A stretch of DNA of 46,010 bases from Rhodospirillales bacterium (GCA_028291405.1 JAQGID010000205.1:1-46010), one strand, 5' to 3'. Counted from the first letter of the stretch, positions 1 through 9,529 are shown. Notes: generated from the sequence alone by a model not told the origin. A program made the numbers and translations.

Positions 1-285
1 TTCGACGACGATGCCGCGCGCCCGCAGCCCGGCGCGCAGCGCCGGCGGGACCTGTCCCATCCGCTTGCCGCAGCCGAGCAGCAGGATGCTGACGTCGCCA
101 TGCGCCGTGACGGCATCGAAGCGATCGAGCGACGCCTCGGCGAGGCTGAGCACCGGCCAGAGCTCGGTGCGGTCGGGAAAGACGAGGATCGAGCCGGAGA
201 AGCCGACGCCGCTGACGCGGAAGCCGGCGGGACCGTAGGTTTCGACGACCTGCCGGCCGGACGGAATGATCGGGGTGACGTCCAT
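1..285 (-). CDS. Mth938-like domain protein, partial (C-terminus outside window)
   Basis: The reading frame opens at an ATG (285) nine bases after the secF stop and runs off the window's left edge without a stop; 95 codons are visible. The product begins MDVTPIIPSGRQVVETYGP and contains a LLGCGKRMGQVPPALRAG segment. These fit the small Mth938-like (NDUFAF3-type) family of about 120 residues. That family commonly follows secF in alphaproteobacteria. Its bacterial role is not established; mitochondrial relatives assist complex I assembly. Placement suggests co-transcription with yajC-secD-secF. Family assignment rests on motif recall and synteny. Confidence 0.8.
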   Translation of the reverse strand, partial: MDVTPIIPSGRQVVETYGPAGFRVSGVGFSGSILVFPDRTELWPVLSLAEASLDRFDAVTAHGDVSILLLGCGKRMGQVPPALRAGLRARGIVVE

Positions 286-294
286 CCCCGAAAC

Positions 295-1242
295 CTAGGT
301 CGTGCGTTCGGCGCCGACAGCGCCCTCGTCGGTTTTTTTCGCCTCGGTGCCGCGCTTGGGTCGGATGTAATAGAGCAGCGGCGCGGCGATGAAGAGCGAC
401 GAGTAGGTGCCGATCACGATGCCCCAGAGCATCGCGATCGAGAAGCCGCGCAGCACCTCGCCGCCGAAGATCAGCAGCGAGAGCACGGCGAGCGCCACCG
501 TCGAGACGGTCAGGATGGTGCGCGACAGCGTCTCGTTCAGGCTGAGGTTGATCAGCGTCGAGAAATCCATTGTCTTGAACTTGCGCAGCGTCTCGCGGAC
601 GCGGTCGTAGATGACGACCGTATCGTTGATCGAATAGCCGGCGACGGTGAGGATGGCAGCGAGCGTCGTCAGGTTGAACTCGAGCTGCAGAAGCGAAAAG
701 AGCCCGACCGTCGTCACGACGTCATGCGCCGTCGAGATCATCGCGCCGACGCCGAACTGCCATTCGAAGCGAAACCAGACATAGGCGGCGATCGCCAGCA
801 GCGCGAGGACCGTCGCGATGAGGCCAGCCTGGACGAGCTCCTCGCCGACCTTGGGGCCGACGACCTCGACACGGCGGAACTCGATCGAGCTGCCCAGCGC
901 ATCGCGCAGCGTCTTGACAGCGACCTCCTGGCCGGCGTCGCCGCCGGGCTGGCGCGCCAGGCGGATCAGCACGTCGTTCGGCGTGCCGAACCCCTGCAGC
1001 GAATTCTCTCCGAGGTGCAGCGCGTCGATCTTGGAGCGCAGCTGGCCGAGGTCGGCCGGACCGCCGGTCGAGCGCGCCTCGATCAGAACGCCACCCTTGA
1101 AGTCGATCCCGTAGTTCAGCCCCATCGTGAAGAAGGCGACGACCGAGATCACCGTGAGCAGCGCCGAAAAGGCGAAGCCCAACAGGTGATAGCGCATGAA
1201 ATCGATTTTTGGGGTCTTCCGGAAGACGACGAGTGGGCGCAT
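295..1242 (-). CDS. secF: Protein translocase subunit SecF
   Basis: This inner-membrane subunit works with SecD to use the proton gradient in the late steps of Sec-dependent export. The product is about 315 residues from the ATG at 1242. The first membrane segment is at about residues 19-39, followed by the periplasmic motif GIDFKGG (about 45-51). The diagnostic SINDTVVIYDRVRE motif is at about 204-217, and further C-terminal membrane segments follow. An open frame extends upstream to 1308 but would overlap secD. The start at 1242 leaves a 26-base gap after the secD stop and begins the conserved MRPLVVFRKTPKIDF sequence, so I prefer it. The ribosome site is weak, which is compatible with coupling to secD. 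Confidence 0.96.
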   Translation of the reverse strand: MRPLVVFRKTPKIDFMRYHLLGFAFSALLTVISVVAFFTMGLNYGIDFKGGVLIEARSTGGPADLGQLRSKIDALHLGENSLQGFGTPNDVLIRLARQPGGDAGQEVAVKTLRDALGSSIEFRRVEVVGPKVGEELVQAGLIATVLALLAIAAYVWFRFEWQFGVGAMISTAHDVVTTVGLFSLLQLEFNLTTLAAILTVAGYSINDTVVIYDRVRETLRKFKTMDFSTLINLSLNETLSRTILTVSTVALAVLSLLIFGGEVLRGFSIAMLWGIVIGTYSSLFIAAPLLYYIRPKRGTEAKKTDEGAVGAERTT

Positions 1243-1268
1243 TTCTGTCTTGTCTGAAAAGGATTCGC

Positions 1269-2861
1269 CTAAAGCGGGATGGCCTTGGGGCGGAAGCGGT
1301 GCAGCCACGAGACGATCTGCAGCCGCGTCACCAGGATAGCCGAGAAGAGCGAGGTCAGAACGCCGATGCTGAGGGTCACGGCGAAGCCCTTGATCGGCCC
1401 CGAGCCGAGCTCGTAGAGCAGCGCGCCGGCGACCAGCGTCGTGACATGGCTGTCGAGGATCGTGCCGAAGGCGCGCTTGAACCCGGCCTCGAGCGAGGAC
1501 AGCATGGTGCGACCGCCGCGCATCTCCTCGCGAATGCGCTCGTAGATCAGGACGTTGGCGTCGACCGCCATGCCCATGGTCAGCGCGATCCCGGCGATGC
1601 CCGGCAGGGTCAGCGTTGCGCCAAGCAGCGTCAGGCTGCCGAGCATGATCATCAGGTTGAAGAAGAGCGCGATGTCGGCGAAGATTCCGAAGAGACCGTA
1701 GAAGATCACCATGAATGCCACGACCAGCAGCACGCCGACGATGCAGGCGGTGGCGCCGGCGTGGATCGAATCCGCGCCGAGATCGGGACCGACGGTGCGC
1801 TCCTCGAGGATGGTCAGCGGCGCCGGCAGCGCGCCGGCGCGCAGCAGCAGGGCGAGGTCGGTCGCGCTCTGCGCCGTGAAGCTGCCGGAGATGACGCCGC
1901 TGCCGCCGAGGATTGGCTCGCGGATGTTCGGGGCGCTGATGACCTTGCCGTCGAGGACAATGGCGAAGGGCCGGCCGACGTTCTCCTTGGTCGCATCACC
2001 GAAGCGTTTGGCGCCGATCGAGTCGAACTTGAAGCTGACGACCGCCTCGTTGTTCTGGAAGCTGGGCTGCGCGTCGACCAGATTCTCGCCGCTGACCAGG
2101 ACGCGGCGTTTCACGACATAGGCGGCAGGGCCGCCGGTACGGCTGGCGTCCGCGCTCGGCAGAAGCTCGTCGCCGGGCGGAAGGCGGCCGCGCTGGGCGT
2201 CCTCGGGCGAGGCGGCGACGTCGACCAGCTGGAAGGTCATCTTGGCGGTCTTGCCGATGAGGTCCTTGACGCGCTGCGGATCGTCGATACCCGGAAGCTG
2301 GACCAGGATGCGGCTCGCGCCCTCGCGCTGGATCGTCGGCTCCTTGGTGCCGGTCTCGTCGACGCGGCGCCGGATGATCTCGATCGATTGGTCGACCGCC
2401 GCCTTCTGGCGCGCCTGCAAGGCGACGTCGCTGTAGCGCAGCGTCACCTGGCCGCTATCGGAGATCGTCGGCACGATCTCCGGATCGGCGTCCGTGAACA
2501 TCTTGGTGACGTCGGCCAGACGGCCGTCACGCTTCAGCTGGTCGAAGTCGCGCAGCTGCAGCGTGACGTGGTCGCCCTCGATGTTGAGGCCGGTATAGCC
2601 GACCCGGCCGCGCGCGAGCGCGCTCCGCGTCGCGTCGATGACGTTGTTGAGGCGCTCGCGGAGGGCGGCGGCGAAATCGACCTCGTATAGGAGATGCGAG
2701 CCGCCGCGCAGGTCGAGGCCGAGGCTGACCTGCTTCTTCGGGACCCAGCTCGGCAGCCGGTCGAGCGTCGCCGGGGAAAAGAGATTCGGCACGGAGAAGA
2801 GCACGCCGAGCGCGCAAATCCCGACGATGAGGACGATCTTCCAGTTCGCGAAATGCAGCAT
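1269..2861 (-). CDS. secD: Protein translocase subunit SecD
   Basis: SecD is the larger partner of SecF in the accessory SecDF-YajC complex and pulls translocated chains from the periplasmic side. The 530-residue product has an N-terminal membrane segment (about 8-26), then LDLRGG in the periplasmic P1 region. Five C-terminal membrane segments occupy about 370-525, and VDANVLIYERIREE is at about 433-446, the conserved proton-relay region. Length and motif order are typical. The gene lies between yajC (gap of 51 bases) and secF (gap of 26 bases), the standard operon order. The start is an ATG with only a weak GAAG element upstream. Confidence 0.97.
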   Translation of the reverse strand: MLHFANWKIVLIVGICALGVLFSVPNLFSPATLDRLPSWVPKKQVSLGLDLRGGSHLLYEVDFAAALRERLNNVIDATRSALARGRVGYTGLNIEGDHVTLQLRDFDQLKRDGRLADVTKMFTDADPEIVPTISDSGQVTLRYSDVALQARQKAAVDQSIEIIRRRVDETGTKEPTIQREGASRILVQLPGIDDPQRVKDLIGKTAKMTFQLVDVAASPEDAQRGRLPPGDELLPSADASRTGGPAAYVVKRRVLVSGENLVDAQPSFQNNEAVVSFKFDSIGAKRFGDATKENVGRPFAIVLDGKVISAPNIREPILGGSGVISGSFTAQSATDLALLLRAGALPAPLTILEERTVGPDLGADSIHAGATACIVGVLLVVAFMVIFYGLFGIFADIALFFNLMIMLGSLTLLGATLTLPGIAGIALTMGMAVDANVLIYERIREEMRGGRTMLSSLEAGFKRAFGTILDSHVTTLVAGALLYELGSGPIKGFAVTLSIGVLTSLFSAILVTRLQIVSWLHRFRPKAIPL

Positions 2862-2912
2862 GTCTTCAGCGGGATCGCGGCGCCGTTCTCGCGGGCGCTC
2901 GCCGCCCCGTCC

Positions 2913-3308
2913 CTATTTGCCGGCGACGCCGCTGCGCGCGGTCGTCTTGCGCTTATCCTTGGCGGCGACGTCGGTCGCGTCGGCCTCATCGTCGGCGTCC
3001 GGCTTGTCCTTGCCGCCGACCGGCTCGGTGCGTGCCAGCACGCTGGTGATCGTCGAGCGCAGGACGCGGACCCGGGTGTTCTCGGCGAGGTCGATCAACG
3101 CTTCATCATCGCCGACCACCTTGGCCACCGTGCCGATGAAGCCGCCGCCGGTGATCACGCGATCGCCGCGCCGCAGGCCGGCCAGCATCGCCTTGTGCTC
3201 CTTGGCGCGCTTCTGCTGCGGCCGGATCAGGAGGAAGTAGAAGACGACAAAAATCAGCACGAGCGGCAGGAATTGCACCATCGCCTGATTGTCGAACAGC
3301 CCTTGCAT
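2913..3308 (-). CDS. yajC: Preprotein translocase subunit YajC
   Basis: YajC is a small single-pass inner-membrane protein that co-purifies with SecDF. The 131-residue product has one membrane segment (about 11-28) ending in the hallmark LLIRPQQKRAKEHK. A soluble domain with the GDRVITGGGFIGTV strand pattern follows, and then a charged, low-complexity tail. I chose the ATG at 3308 because GAGGAGA sits seven bases upstream and homologs begin just before the membrane segment. An in-frame extension to 3359 lacks support. It is the first gene of yajC-secD-secF and is divergent from the DUF815 ATPase gene. Confidence 0.95.
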   Translation of the reverse strand: MQGLFDNQAMVQFLPLVLIFVVFYFLLIRPQQKRAKEHKAMLAGLRRGDRVITGGGFIGTVAKVVGDDEALIDLAENTRVRVLRSTITSVLARTEPVGGKDKPDADDEADATDVAAKDKRKTTARSGVAGK

Positions 3309-3582
3309 CGAAGTCTCCTCGTAGGACGGATATGGCAGATCTGGCGTGGGCCTCGCCAAGCACTCCGTCGAATATTACCGATCCGGTTGCGGACCGCGCG
3401 CGGCGGAATTGGTACGCGACTTGCCGGCAAAGAGCAATCCGGGAAAGCGACGCGCCGGGCGAGGGTCGCGCGCCGCCCGCATGGCCAGCGGCGAGCAATT
3501 GACCCGCGCTGCCCTTATGTTAGGTTCCGCGACCGCCTTGACTACCCCCAATATCGCGAAAGCCTGGGAACGCCCCGGAATT

Positions 3583-4440
3583 ATGACCGACGCCGCCTCT
3601 CACGATCTCCTCAGCCGCATCGCCGCCGCGCTCGAGCGGTTGGCGCCGCCGGCGCCGCCGGTCAACGACCTCGCCGCCGCCGACGCCTTCGTCTGGCACG
3701 CCGACCGCCAGTGGCTCGAGCCGGTGCCGACGGTCAATCGCGTCGATCTCGACCTGCTGCGCGGCATCGACCGGGTGCGCGACATCCTGCTCGATAACAC
3801 CCAGCGCTTCGCCGCGGGCTTCGCCGCCAACAACGTACTGCTGTGGGGCGCCCGCGGCACCGGCAAGAGCTCGCTCGTCAAGGCGGTGCACGGCGAGATC
3901 AACCGCAAGCATCCCGGCACGCTGATGCTGGTCGAGGTGCATCGCGAGGACATCCCGTCGCTGCCGGTCCTCCTCAGCCTGCTGCGCGGCTCGGCTCGGC
4001 GCTGCCTGCTGTTCTGCGACGATCTCTCCTTCGACCAGGAGGACACCAGCTACAAATCGCTGAAGGCGGTGCTCGACGGCGGCATCGAGGGGCGGCCGGA
4101 GAACGTGCTGCTCTACGCGACCTCGAACCGCCGCCACCTGCTATCCCGCGACATGATCGAGAACGAGCGCTCGACCGCGATCCATGCCAGCGAGGCGGTC
4201 GAGGAGAAGGTCTCGCTCTCCGACCGTTTCGGCCTCTGGCTCGGCTTCCACAATTGCGACCAGCTGACCTATTTCGACATCATTCGCGGCTATGCCCGGC
4301 GCTACGGGCTCGACGTTCCCGAAGAGCAGCTCAAGGCCGAGGCCGTCGAGTGGTCCGTCACCCGCGGCGCCCGCTCCGGGCGCGTCGCCTGGCAATACAT
4401 CCAGGATTTGGCGGGCCGGCTCGGCAAGCGCCTGGAATAG
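3583..4440 (+). CDS. DUF815-family AAA+ ATPase
   Basis: This is a predicted ATPase of the DUF815 family, whose cellular role is not established. The 285-residue product has a Walker A GARGTGKSS at about 89-97, a Walker B CLLFCDDLSF at about 141-150, and a sensor-like YATSNRRHLL near 180-190. The downstream helical region SDRFGLWLGF is typical of this family. The frame is open back to 3346. The ATG at 3583 begins the conserved MTDAASHDLLSRI and has a modest GGAA element, so I prefer it; an ATG at 3517 is an alternative. It is divergent from yajC, as often seen in alphaproteobacteria, and convergent with the serine-protease gene ten bases beyond its stop. I see no terminator between them. Confidence 0.9.
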   Translation: MTDAASHDLLSRIAAALERLAPPAPPVNDLAAADAFVWHADRQWLEPVPTVNRVDLDLLRGIDRVRDILLDNTQRFAAGFAANNVLLWGARGTGKSSLVKAVHGEINRKHPGTLMLVEVHREDIPSLPVLLSLLRGSARRCLLFCDDLSFDQEDTSYKSLKAVLDGGIEGRPENVLLYATSNRRHLLSRDMIENERSTAIHASEAVEEKVSLSDRFGLWLGFHNCDQLTYFDIIRGYARRYGLDVPEEQLKAEAVEWSVTRGARSGRVAWQYIQDLAGRLGKRLE

Positions 4441-4450
4441 CCGCCGCGGT

Positions 4451-5440
4451 CTACGAGCCGGTGCAGACGATATAGACGGCGAATTTCTCGGCGAGCGCGG
4501 CGATATCGCTGGTCGAGAGGCTCTTGGTCGACGGCACCTGCTGGTAGCCGATCGAGTGACTGTCGAGGAACCCTCGCGCGACACTCGCCTTGATCGCGAA
4601 ATTGACGTTCTGCGTCTCACCGCGGAATCCCGACGACGTGATGCCGACCACATTGCCGCTCTGGTCGAGCAACGGACCTCCACTGTTGCCCGGTTGGATG
4701 GGCACGCTGATCTGCAGCAGACGGCTGTCGTCCTTGGGGCCGGAGAGCGCGCTGACCGTCCCGTTGGTTACGGCGCCGCCGCTCGACAGAAACTGCGTCA
4801 ACGGGAAGCCGAAGGCGACGACGTTGTCGCCGCGTCGGACATCGGGGGCCTCGCGAAACCGCGCATAGGACGTGGTTTTCGCGCTGCTCTTCAGGATCGC
4901 AAGATCGTTTGCCGGGTCGGCAGCAAGGACGCTGGCAGGAACGACGGTCCCATCGAACTGGCGGATCGTAATGTCCTGGCAATGCGCGATGACATGCTGA
5001 TTGGTCATCACGAACCCGCCCGTGCCGAGAAAAAATCCCGTGCCGCTGGCTTTGAACGATTGACGGCCTGCTGACCTGTCACCGGCCTCTTGGCCACCTT
5101 CGGCCGCCTTGTCACCATTGTGATATGCCTGGATAACGCCGCGCGCCACGCCTTGCGAGAAGTCACCGTGACGCTCAAGGCCGGATTTGAGCACGACGAC
5201 CCGGTATCCGTCGTACCCGCGCTCCTTGACGATCTCCTGGGCGCGCCGGAAGAAATACTGCTCGGCAATGCCGACGCTCGTGAACGGATTACCGCGGACC
5301 TCGATGTGGTATTGATCTCCACCGATTGCCTGATCCGTATAGCCCCCGTTCAAGACACCGGACGGACCGTAGGAGGTCGAACAGGCAGCTAACGTGGCAA
5401 CAACGATCAGCGCCGCCGCGACCCGCGCCCAGACAACCAT
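4451..5440 (-). CDS. Lipoprotein with CC0125-like domain fused to trypsin-like serine protease
   Basis: The product (329 residues from the ATG at 5440) starts with a lipoprotein signal ending LAAC (Cys20). Residues about 34-95 (YTDQAIGGDQYHIEVRGNPF, then EQYFFRRAQEIVKERGYDGY) resemble the small CC0125/CC1285-type lipoprotein domain. A linker leads to a chymotrypsin-fold protease with the full triad: His149 in TNQHVIA, Asp179 in ANDLAIL and Ser253 in QPGNSGGP. This implies an outer-membrane or periplasmic anchored DegP-like peptidase without a visible PDZ domain. GGGGAG lies about seven bases before the ATG at 5440, favouring it over an ATG at 5461. It sits between the nlpD and DUF815 genes, which are usually nearer neighbours. 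Substrate unknown. Confidence 0.88.
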   Translation of the reverse strand: MVVWARVAAALIVVATLAACSTSYGPSGVLNGGYTDQAIGGDQYHIEVRGNPFTSVGIAEQYFFRRAQEIVKERGYDGYRVVVLKSGLERHGDFSQGVARGVIQAYHNGDKAAEGGQEAGDRSAGRQSFKASGTGFFLGTGGFVMTNQHVIAHCQDITIRQFDGTVVPASVLAADPANDLAILKSSAKTTSYARFREAPDVRRGDNVVAFGFPLTQFLSSGGAVTNGTVSALSGPKDDSRLLQISVPIQPGNSGGPLLDQSGNVVGITSSGFRGETQNVNFAIKASVARGFLDSHSIGYQQVPSTKSLSTSDIAALAEKFAVYIVCTGS

Positions 5441-5519
5441 CGACGACTCCCCAAACAGCAACTTTAAGTTGAAATATAACGCAGGCGCTGACGCGCCGCA
5501 AGAGTCGGAAATTTCGAGA

Positions 5520-6716
5520 TTAAGGCGCTGCGGCTGTCGAGGTCGGCGGCAGATAGTTCGTCGGATCGACGGCTCTGGTGCCGCGGCGCAGCTCGAAATG
5601 GAGCTGCGGTGCGCTGACGTCGCCGGTCGCGCCGACCTTGGCGATCACCTGCCCGGCCCGGACGCGCTCGTCGCGTTTGACGAGCAGGCTATCGCAATGC
5701 GCATAGGCGCTGATCCAGCCGTCCGGATGCTTGACCAGAACGAGATTGCCGAAGCCGCGCAGCTCGTTGCCGGCATATTTGACGACGCCCTCCTCGACGG
5801 CGACGATCGGCGTGCCGCGCGCCGCGGCGATGTTGATGCCGTCGTTCTGCGTCCCGTTCGGACCCGGCCCGTAGCTCGCGAGGATCGGGCCCTGGACCGG
5901 CCAGCGGAAACCGCGGCCGGCTGTCGGCGGCGGCGTCGGCTCGGCGAGCGCCGGGGGGCTGGCGATCGGCGGCGGTACGACCGAGGGTCGCGGCGCCGGC
6001 TCGTTCGGCGGCAGCGACGCGACGACGGACGGGGCTTGCTGCGGCGGCGCCGCGGCGGGAGCGCGCGGCGCCTCGGTCCGAGCGTTCGGCGCCGGAACCG
6101 GCAACGCGGCGCGCGGCGTCTCGACGGGCGGCAGCTGCCGTGCCGCCGACGCCGGTGCGGCTGGCTGGGCGGGAGGCGGCACGATCAGCGGCGCGCCGCT
6201 CTGCACGGCATAGGGCGCCGTCAGATTGTTGGTGCTCGCCAGCGTGCTCGAATCGACGCCGAAGCGCCGCGACACGCTGTAGACCGTGTCGCCCTGCTGG
6301 GCGACGTATTCCTGGACCGGCGGGATCGCGAGGCGGCTGCCGGCGACGAGGCGGAACGGCGGCTGCAAATTGTTCGCCTCGATCAGCGAGCGCAGCGGCA
6401 CGTTGGTCCGGCGCGCGACGGCGTAGAGCGTCTCGCCCGGCCCCACGACGACGATCGCGCCCGGCGCAGCGTTGGGCTCGGCCGGCCGCGCCGACGGGCG
6501 CTCGACGACCCGCTCCGGAACGCGTTCGACGGCGCGTTGCTCAGGTTGCCGCTCGACGACGCGGGGCGGCGCCTGCGGCGCGGATCGCACCGGTGCGCGC
6601 TCGGCCGGCGATACCCGCCAGGTCACCGGCGCCGGCGGTCCGGCGCGCGTGCATCCGGCGGCAGCGAGGGCCAGCGCGAGGCAGGATGCGATCCTGACGT
6701 TGCCTGGCAAGCCCAT
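5520..6716 (-). CDS. nlpD: NlpD/EnvC-type LysM-M23 lipoprotein, probable amidase activator
   Basis: The 398-residue envelope protein has a lipobox ending AAAGC (Cys22) and two LysM peptidoglycan-binding domains (about 88-132 and 136-180). A long Pro/Ala-rich linker leads to a C-terminal LytM/M23 domain from about residue 285. The usual zinc-binding HxxxD is replaced by NDGIN (Asn291, Asn295), although YAH (340) and LHF (373) remain. E. coli NlpD is similarly degenerate and activates cell-wall amidases rather than cutting itself, so an activator role is likely. It is the last gene of the serS-surE-pcm-nlpD series, matching the enterobacterial surE-pcm-nlpD order. The gene symbol rests on this synteny and architecture. 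Confidence 0.9.
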   Translation of the reverse strand: MGLPGNVRIASCLALALAAAGCTRAGPPAPVTWRVSPAERAPVRSAPQAPPRVVERQPEQRAVERVPERVVERPSARPAEPNAAPGAIVVVGPGETLYAVARRTNVPLRSLIEANNLQPPFRLVAGSRLAIPPVQEYVAQQGDTVYSVSRRFGVDSSTLASTNNLTAPYAVQSGAPLIVPPPAQPAAPASAARQLPPVETPRAALPVPAPNARTEAPRAPAAAPPQQAPSVVASLPPNEPAPRPSVVPPPIASPPALAEPTPPPTAGRGFRWPVQGPILASYGPGPNGTQNDGINIAAARGTPIVAVEEGVVKYAGNELRGFGNLVLVKHPDGWISAYAHCDSLLVKRDERVRAGQVIAKVGATGDVSAPQLHFELRRGTRAVDPTNYLPPTSTAAAP

Positions 6717-6727
6717 CGTCCCTGCGC

Positions 6728-7399
6728 TCAGCCCGCGGCGCCCGCGCCGTCGCGCGGCAGGCCGGCGACGAGCGGCACGAAGCGGACGATGCCGAGCTCC
6801 TCGGTGGTGAAGCCGCTCTCGTCGCGGCGGATGCGGACCAGCCGCTGCTCGCGCCGCTCCTCGCCGATCGGCGCCACGAGAATGCCGCCCATCGCGAGGC
6901 TCTCGGTCAGCTGGGCCGGCAGCTCGGCGGCCGCTGCGGTGACGATGATGCGATCGAACGGCGCCTGCTCCGGCCAGCCCTTGGTGCCGTCGCCATAGCG
7001 GACCGTCACGTTGTGCAGCCGGAGCTCGGCGAGCCTGAGTTCGGCCTGGCGCAGCAGCGCGCGGTGGCGCTCGATCGAGAAAACGCGGCGGCAGAGCCGC
7101 GCCAGCACGGCGGTCTGATAGCCCGACCCCGTCCCGATCTCCAAGACCTTGTGGCGGTCGCCGAGCTCGAGCGCCTCGGTCATGCGGGCGACGACGTAGG
7201 GCTGGCTAATCGTCTGGCCGTTACCGATCGGCAGGGCGACGTTCTCGTAGGCCTGGTCCAAGAAGGTCGCAGGGACGAATTTCTCGCGCGGCACCCGCTC
7301 GATCGCGCCGAGGACCTTGTCATCGGCGATGCCGTTGCGCCGCAGCTCCATGAGGAGACGCAGCTTGTTGGGCAGGAAGACCGCGTCGTTGCCCGTCAT
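6728..7399 (-). CDS. pcm: Protein-L-isoaspartate O-methyltransferase
   Basis: The enzyme transfers a methyl group from S-adenosylmethionine to isoaspartyl residues in damaged proteins, starting their repair. The 223-residue product contains GQTISQP (about 61-67) and the SAM-binding motif I LEIGTGSGYQ (about 86-95), both characteristic. The frame is open upstream to 7939, but that part is the shadow of surE. The ATG at 7399 overlaps the surE stop in an ATGA arrangement, so the two are probably translationally coupled. surE and pcm are paired in many proteobacteria as stationary-phase maintenance genes. A second, more divergent member of this family is encoded at 32576-33226. Confidence 0.96.
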   Translation of the reverse strand: MTGNDAVFLPNKLRLLMELRRNGIADDKVLGAIERVPREKFVPATFLDQAYENVALPIGNGQTISQPYVVARMTEALELGDRHKVLEIGTGSGYQTAVLARLCRRVFSIERHRALLRQAELRLAELRLHNVTVRYGDGTKGWPEQAPFDRIIVTAAAAELPAQLTESLAMGGILVAPIGEERREQRLVRIRRDESGFTTEELGIVRFVPLVAGLPRDGAGAAG

Positions 7400-8178
7400 G
7401 GAAAGCGTTTCCGCAGATCGGTCAGAGCCGCGACGTTGGTGAGGTCGAGGAAGACCGGCGTCACCGAGACGGCGCCGGCATTGATCGCCTCGATATCGGA
7501 GCCGGGCTGGTCGGGCGCCTCGTTGCGCACGGGACCGATCCAGTAATAGGGGACGCCACGGGGATCGACGCGTTCGCTGAGGTTGTCGCCGATCTTGCGC
7601 TTGCCCTGACGCGTCGCGCGGATGCCGGTCACCGCGTCGCTGGCGACGTCGGGGAAGTTGACGTTGATCAGCGTGTTGCGCGGCCAGGGCGACGCGGTCA
7701 GGCGGCGCAGCACCTCGGCCGTATAGGCCTCGGCGACGCCCCAGTTGATGCCCTGCTCGCGGCTGTAGTGCTGGCTGAAGGCGACGGCCGGCACGTCGAG
7801 CAGGGTCGCCTCCATCGCCGCCGCAACGGTGCCGGAATAGGTGATGTCCTCGCCGTAATTGCCACCGGCGTTGATGCCCGAGAGCACGATCGTCGGCGGC
7901 TTCTTGCGCATCACGTGCTTGATGCCGAGCAGCACGCAATCGGTCGGCGTGCCATCGATCGCGAAACGCTTGGCGCCGAGCTTGCGGATGCGCAGCGGCC
8001 GCCGCAGCGTCAGCGAGTGGCTGGCGCCGCTCTGCTCACGCTCGGGCGCGACGACCCAGACGTCGGGGCAGAGCGAACGCGCGACCTTCTCCAGCAGCCG
8101 CATGCCCGGCGCGCCGATCCCGTCGTCGTTCGAGATGAGGATTCGCGCTTTCCCGAGGTCGATCGGGCGATCAAACAT
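7396..8178 (-). CDS. surE: 5'/3'-nucleotidase SurE
   Basis: SurE is a cytoplasmic, metal-dependent nucleoside-monophosphate phosphatase linked to stationary-phase survival. The 260-residue product has the N-terminal metal site ISNDDG (Asn17-Asp18-Asp19), then GTPTDC and [10 protein letters not shown], all hallmarks of the family, and a typical length. The ATG at 8178 lies inside the 3' end of serS (8-base overlap), and its stop overlaps the pcm start by four bases. The gene is therefore embedded in a tightly coupled serS-surE-pcm unit. Confidence 0.97.
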   Translation of the reverse strand: MFDRPIDLGKARILISNDDGIGAPGMRLLEKVARSLCPDVWVVAPEREQSGASHSLTLRRPLRIRKLGAKRFAIDGTPTDCVLLGIKHVMRKKPPTIVLSGINAGGNYGEDITYSGTVAAAMEATLLDVPAVAFSQHYSREQGINWGVAEAYTAEVLRRLTASPWPRNTLINVNFPDVASDAVTGIRATRQGKRKIGDNLSERVDPRGVPYYWIGPVRNEAPDQPGSDIEAINAGAVSVTPVFLDLTNVAALTDLRKRFP

Positions 8179-9448
8179 GGCTGGTGATGACTTCGAGCCC
8201 CCCCATGTAGGGGCGCAGCGCCTCGGGTACGACGACGCTGCCGTCCGCCCGCTGGTAGTTCTCGAGGATCGCGATCAGCGTGCGGCCGACGGCGAGGCCG
8301 GAGCCGTTCAGCGTGTGCACGAAGCGCGTCCCCTTCTCGTCTTTCGGCCGGAACCGCGCCTTCATGCGTCGTGCCTGGAACTCGCCGCAATTCGAGCAGC
8401 TCGAGATCTCGCGATAGGCATTCTGCCCGGGCAGCCAGACCTCGATGTCGTAGGTCTTGCGCGAGGCGAAGCCCATGTCGCCCGTGCACAGCAGCATGAC
8501 GCGGTACGGCAGGCCGAGCCGCTGCAGCACCGCCTCGGCGCAGCTGGTCATGCGCTCGTGCTCGGCGTTCGAGGCGTCAGGATGGGTGATCGAGACAAGT
8601 TCAACCTTCTCGAACTGGTGCTGGCGGATCATGCCGCGGGTATCCTTGCCGGCGGCGCCCGCCTCCGATCGGAAGCAGGGCGTCCAGGCCGTCATGCGCT
8701 GCGGCAGCTGACTTTCGTCGAGGATCTCGTCGGCAACCAGATTGGTCAGCGATACCTCGGCGGTCGGGATCAGCCACAGCCCGGCCGTCGTGCGGAAGAG
8801 ATCCTCGCCGAACTTCGGCAAATTGCCGGTGCCGAACAGCGGCTCGTCGCGGACCAGCAGCGGCGGCGAGACCTCGGTATAGCCGAACTCGGCGGTGTGC
8901 AGGTCGAGCATGAACTGGCCGAGCGCCCGCTCGAGCCGCGCCAGTTGACCCTTCAGGACAGCGAAACGGGCGCCGGAGAGCTTGCCGGCGCGCGCGAAAT
9001 CCATCGCGCCGAGCGCCTCGCCGATTTCGAAATGCTCCTTCGCCGGAAAGCCCAGCGAGGTCGGCGTGCCATGCGTCCGGACGAGGACATTGCCGTGCTC
9101 GTCCGTGCCGTCCGGTACGTCGTCGGCCGGCAGATTCGGAATCGCTGCGAGTTCGGCGTCGATCGTCTTGCGGAGCTGGGCCGCCTCGGCTTCGGCCGCC
9201 GCCTGCGCATCCTTGTCGCTGGCGACCTGCGCCAGCAGCGGCGCGATGTCCTCGCCGCGCGATTTGGCGCCGCCGATGTCCTTGGCGATCTTGTTGCGCC
9301 GCGCCTGAATCTCCTGCGCTGCCGTCTCGGCAGCCCGCCAGGCCTCGTCGCGCTTGATGATATCGGCGGCGCGCGGCGCCAGCCCGCGGCGCACCAGCCC
9401 TCGGTCGAACTCGGCGGGGTTTTCGCGGATCCACTTTACGTCGAACAT
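8171..9448 (-). CDS. serS: Serine--tRNA ligase
   Basis: This class II synthetase charges tRNA-Ser and tRNA-Sec. The 425-residue product has the N-terminal coiled-coil arm that grips the tRNA long arm (about 30-105). Class II motif 2 follows ([17 protein letters not shown], about 265-281), and motif 3 is near the end ([18 protein letters not shown]). Length is standard. It starts with an ATG at 9448, 81 bases after the tatC stop, and overlaps surE by eight bases. Placement after tatC is the common alphaproteobacterial order. Confidence 0.97.
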   Translation of the reverse strand: MFDVKWIRENPAEFDRGLVRRGLAPRAADIIKRDEAWRAAETAAQEIQARRNKIAKDIGGAKSRGEDIAPLLAQVASDKDAQAAAEAEAAQLRKTIDAELAAIPNLPADDVPDGTDEHGNVLVRTHGTPTSLGFPAKEHFEIGEALGAMDFARAGKLSGARFAVLKGQLARLERALGQFMLDLHTAEFGYTEVSPPLLVRDEPLFGTGNLPKFGEDLFRTTAGLWLIPTAEVSLTNLVADEILDESQLPQRMTAWTPCFRSEAGAAGKDTRGMIRQHQFEKVELVSITHPDASNAEHERMTSCAEAVLQRLGLPYRVMLLCTGDMGFASRKTYDIEVWLPGQNAYREISSCSNCGEFQARRMKARFRPKDEKGTRFVHTLNGSGLAVGRTLIAILENYQRADGSVVVPEALRPYMGGLEVITSHV

Positions 9449-9529
9449 CAGACTGCCGAGCCGGAAATGACGGAGCGCCGGTTATAAAGCGGCACCGGGC
9501 AGCCGTCCATGGTGCCGCGCCCCGCCAGG

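Noticed and set aside
1209-2690. 493-codon open frame on the plus strand opposite secD
   Set aside because: A shadow of secD with typical mirror composition and no motifs.
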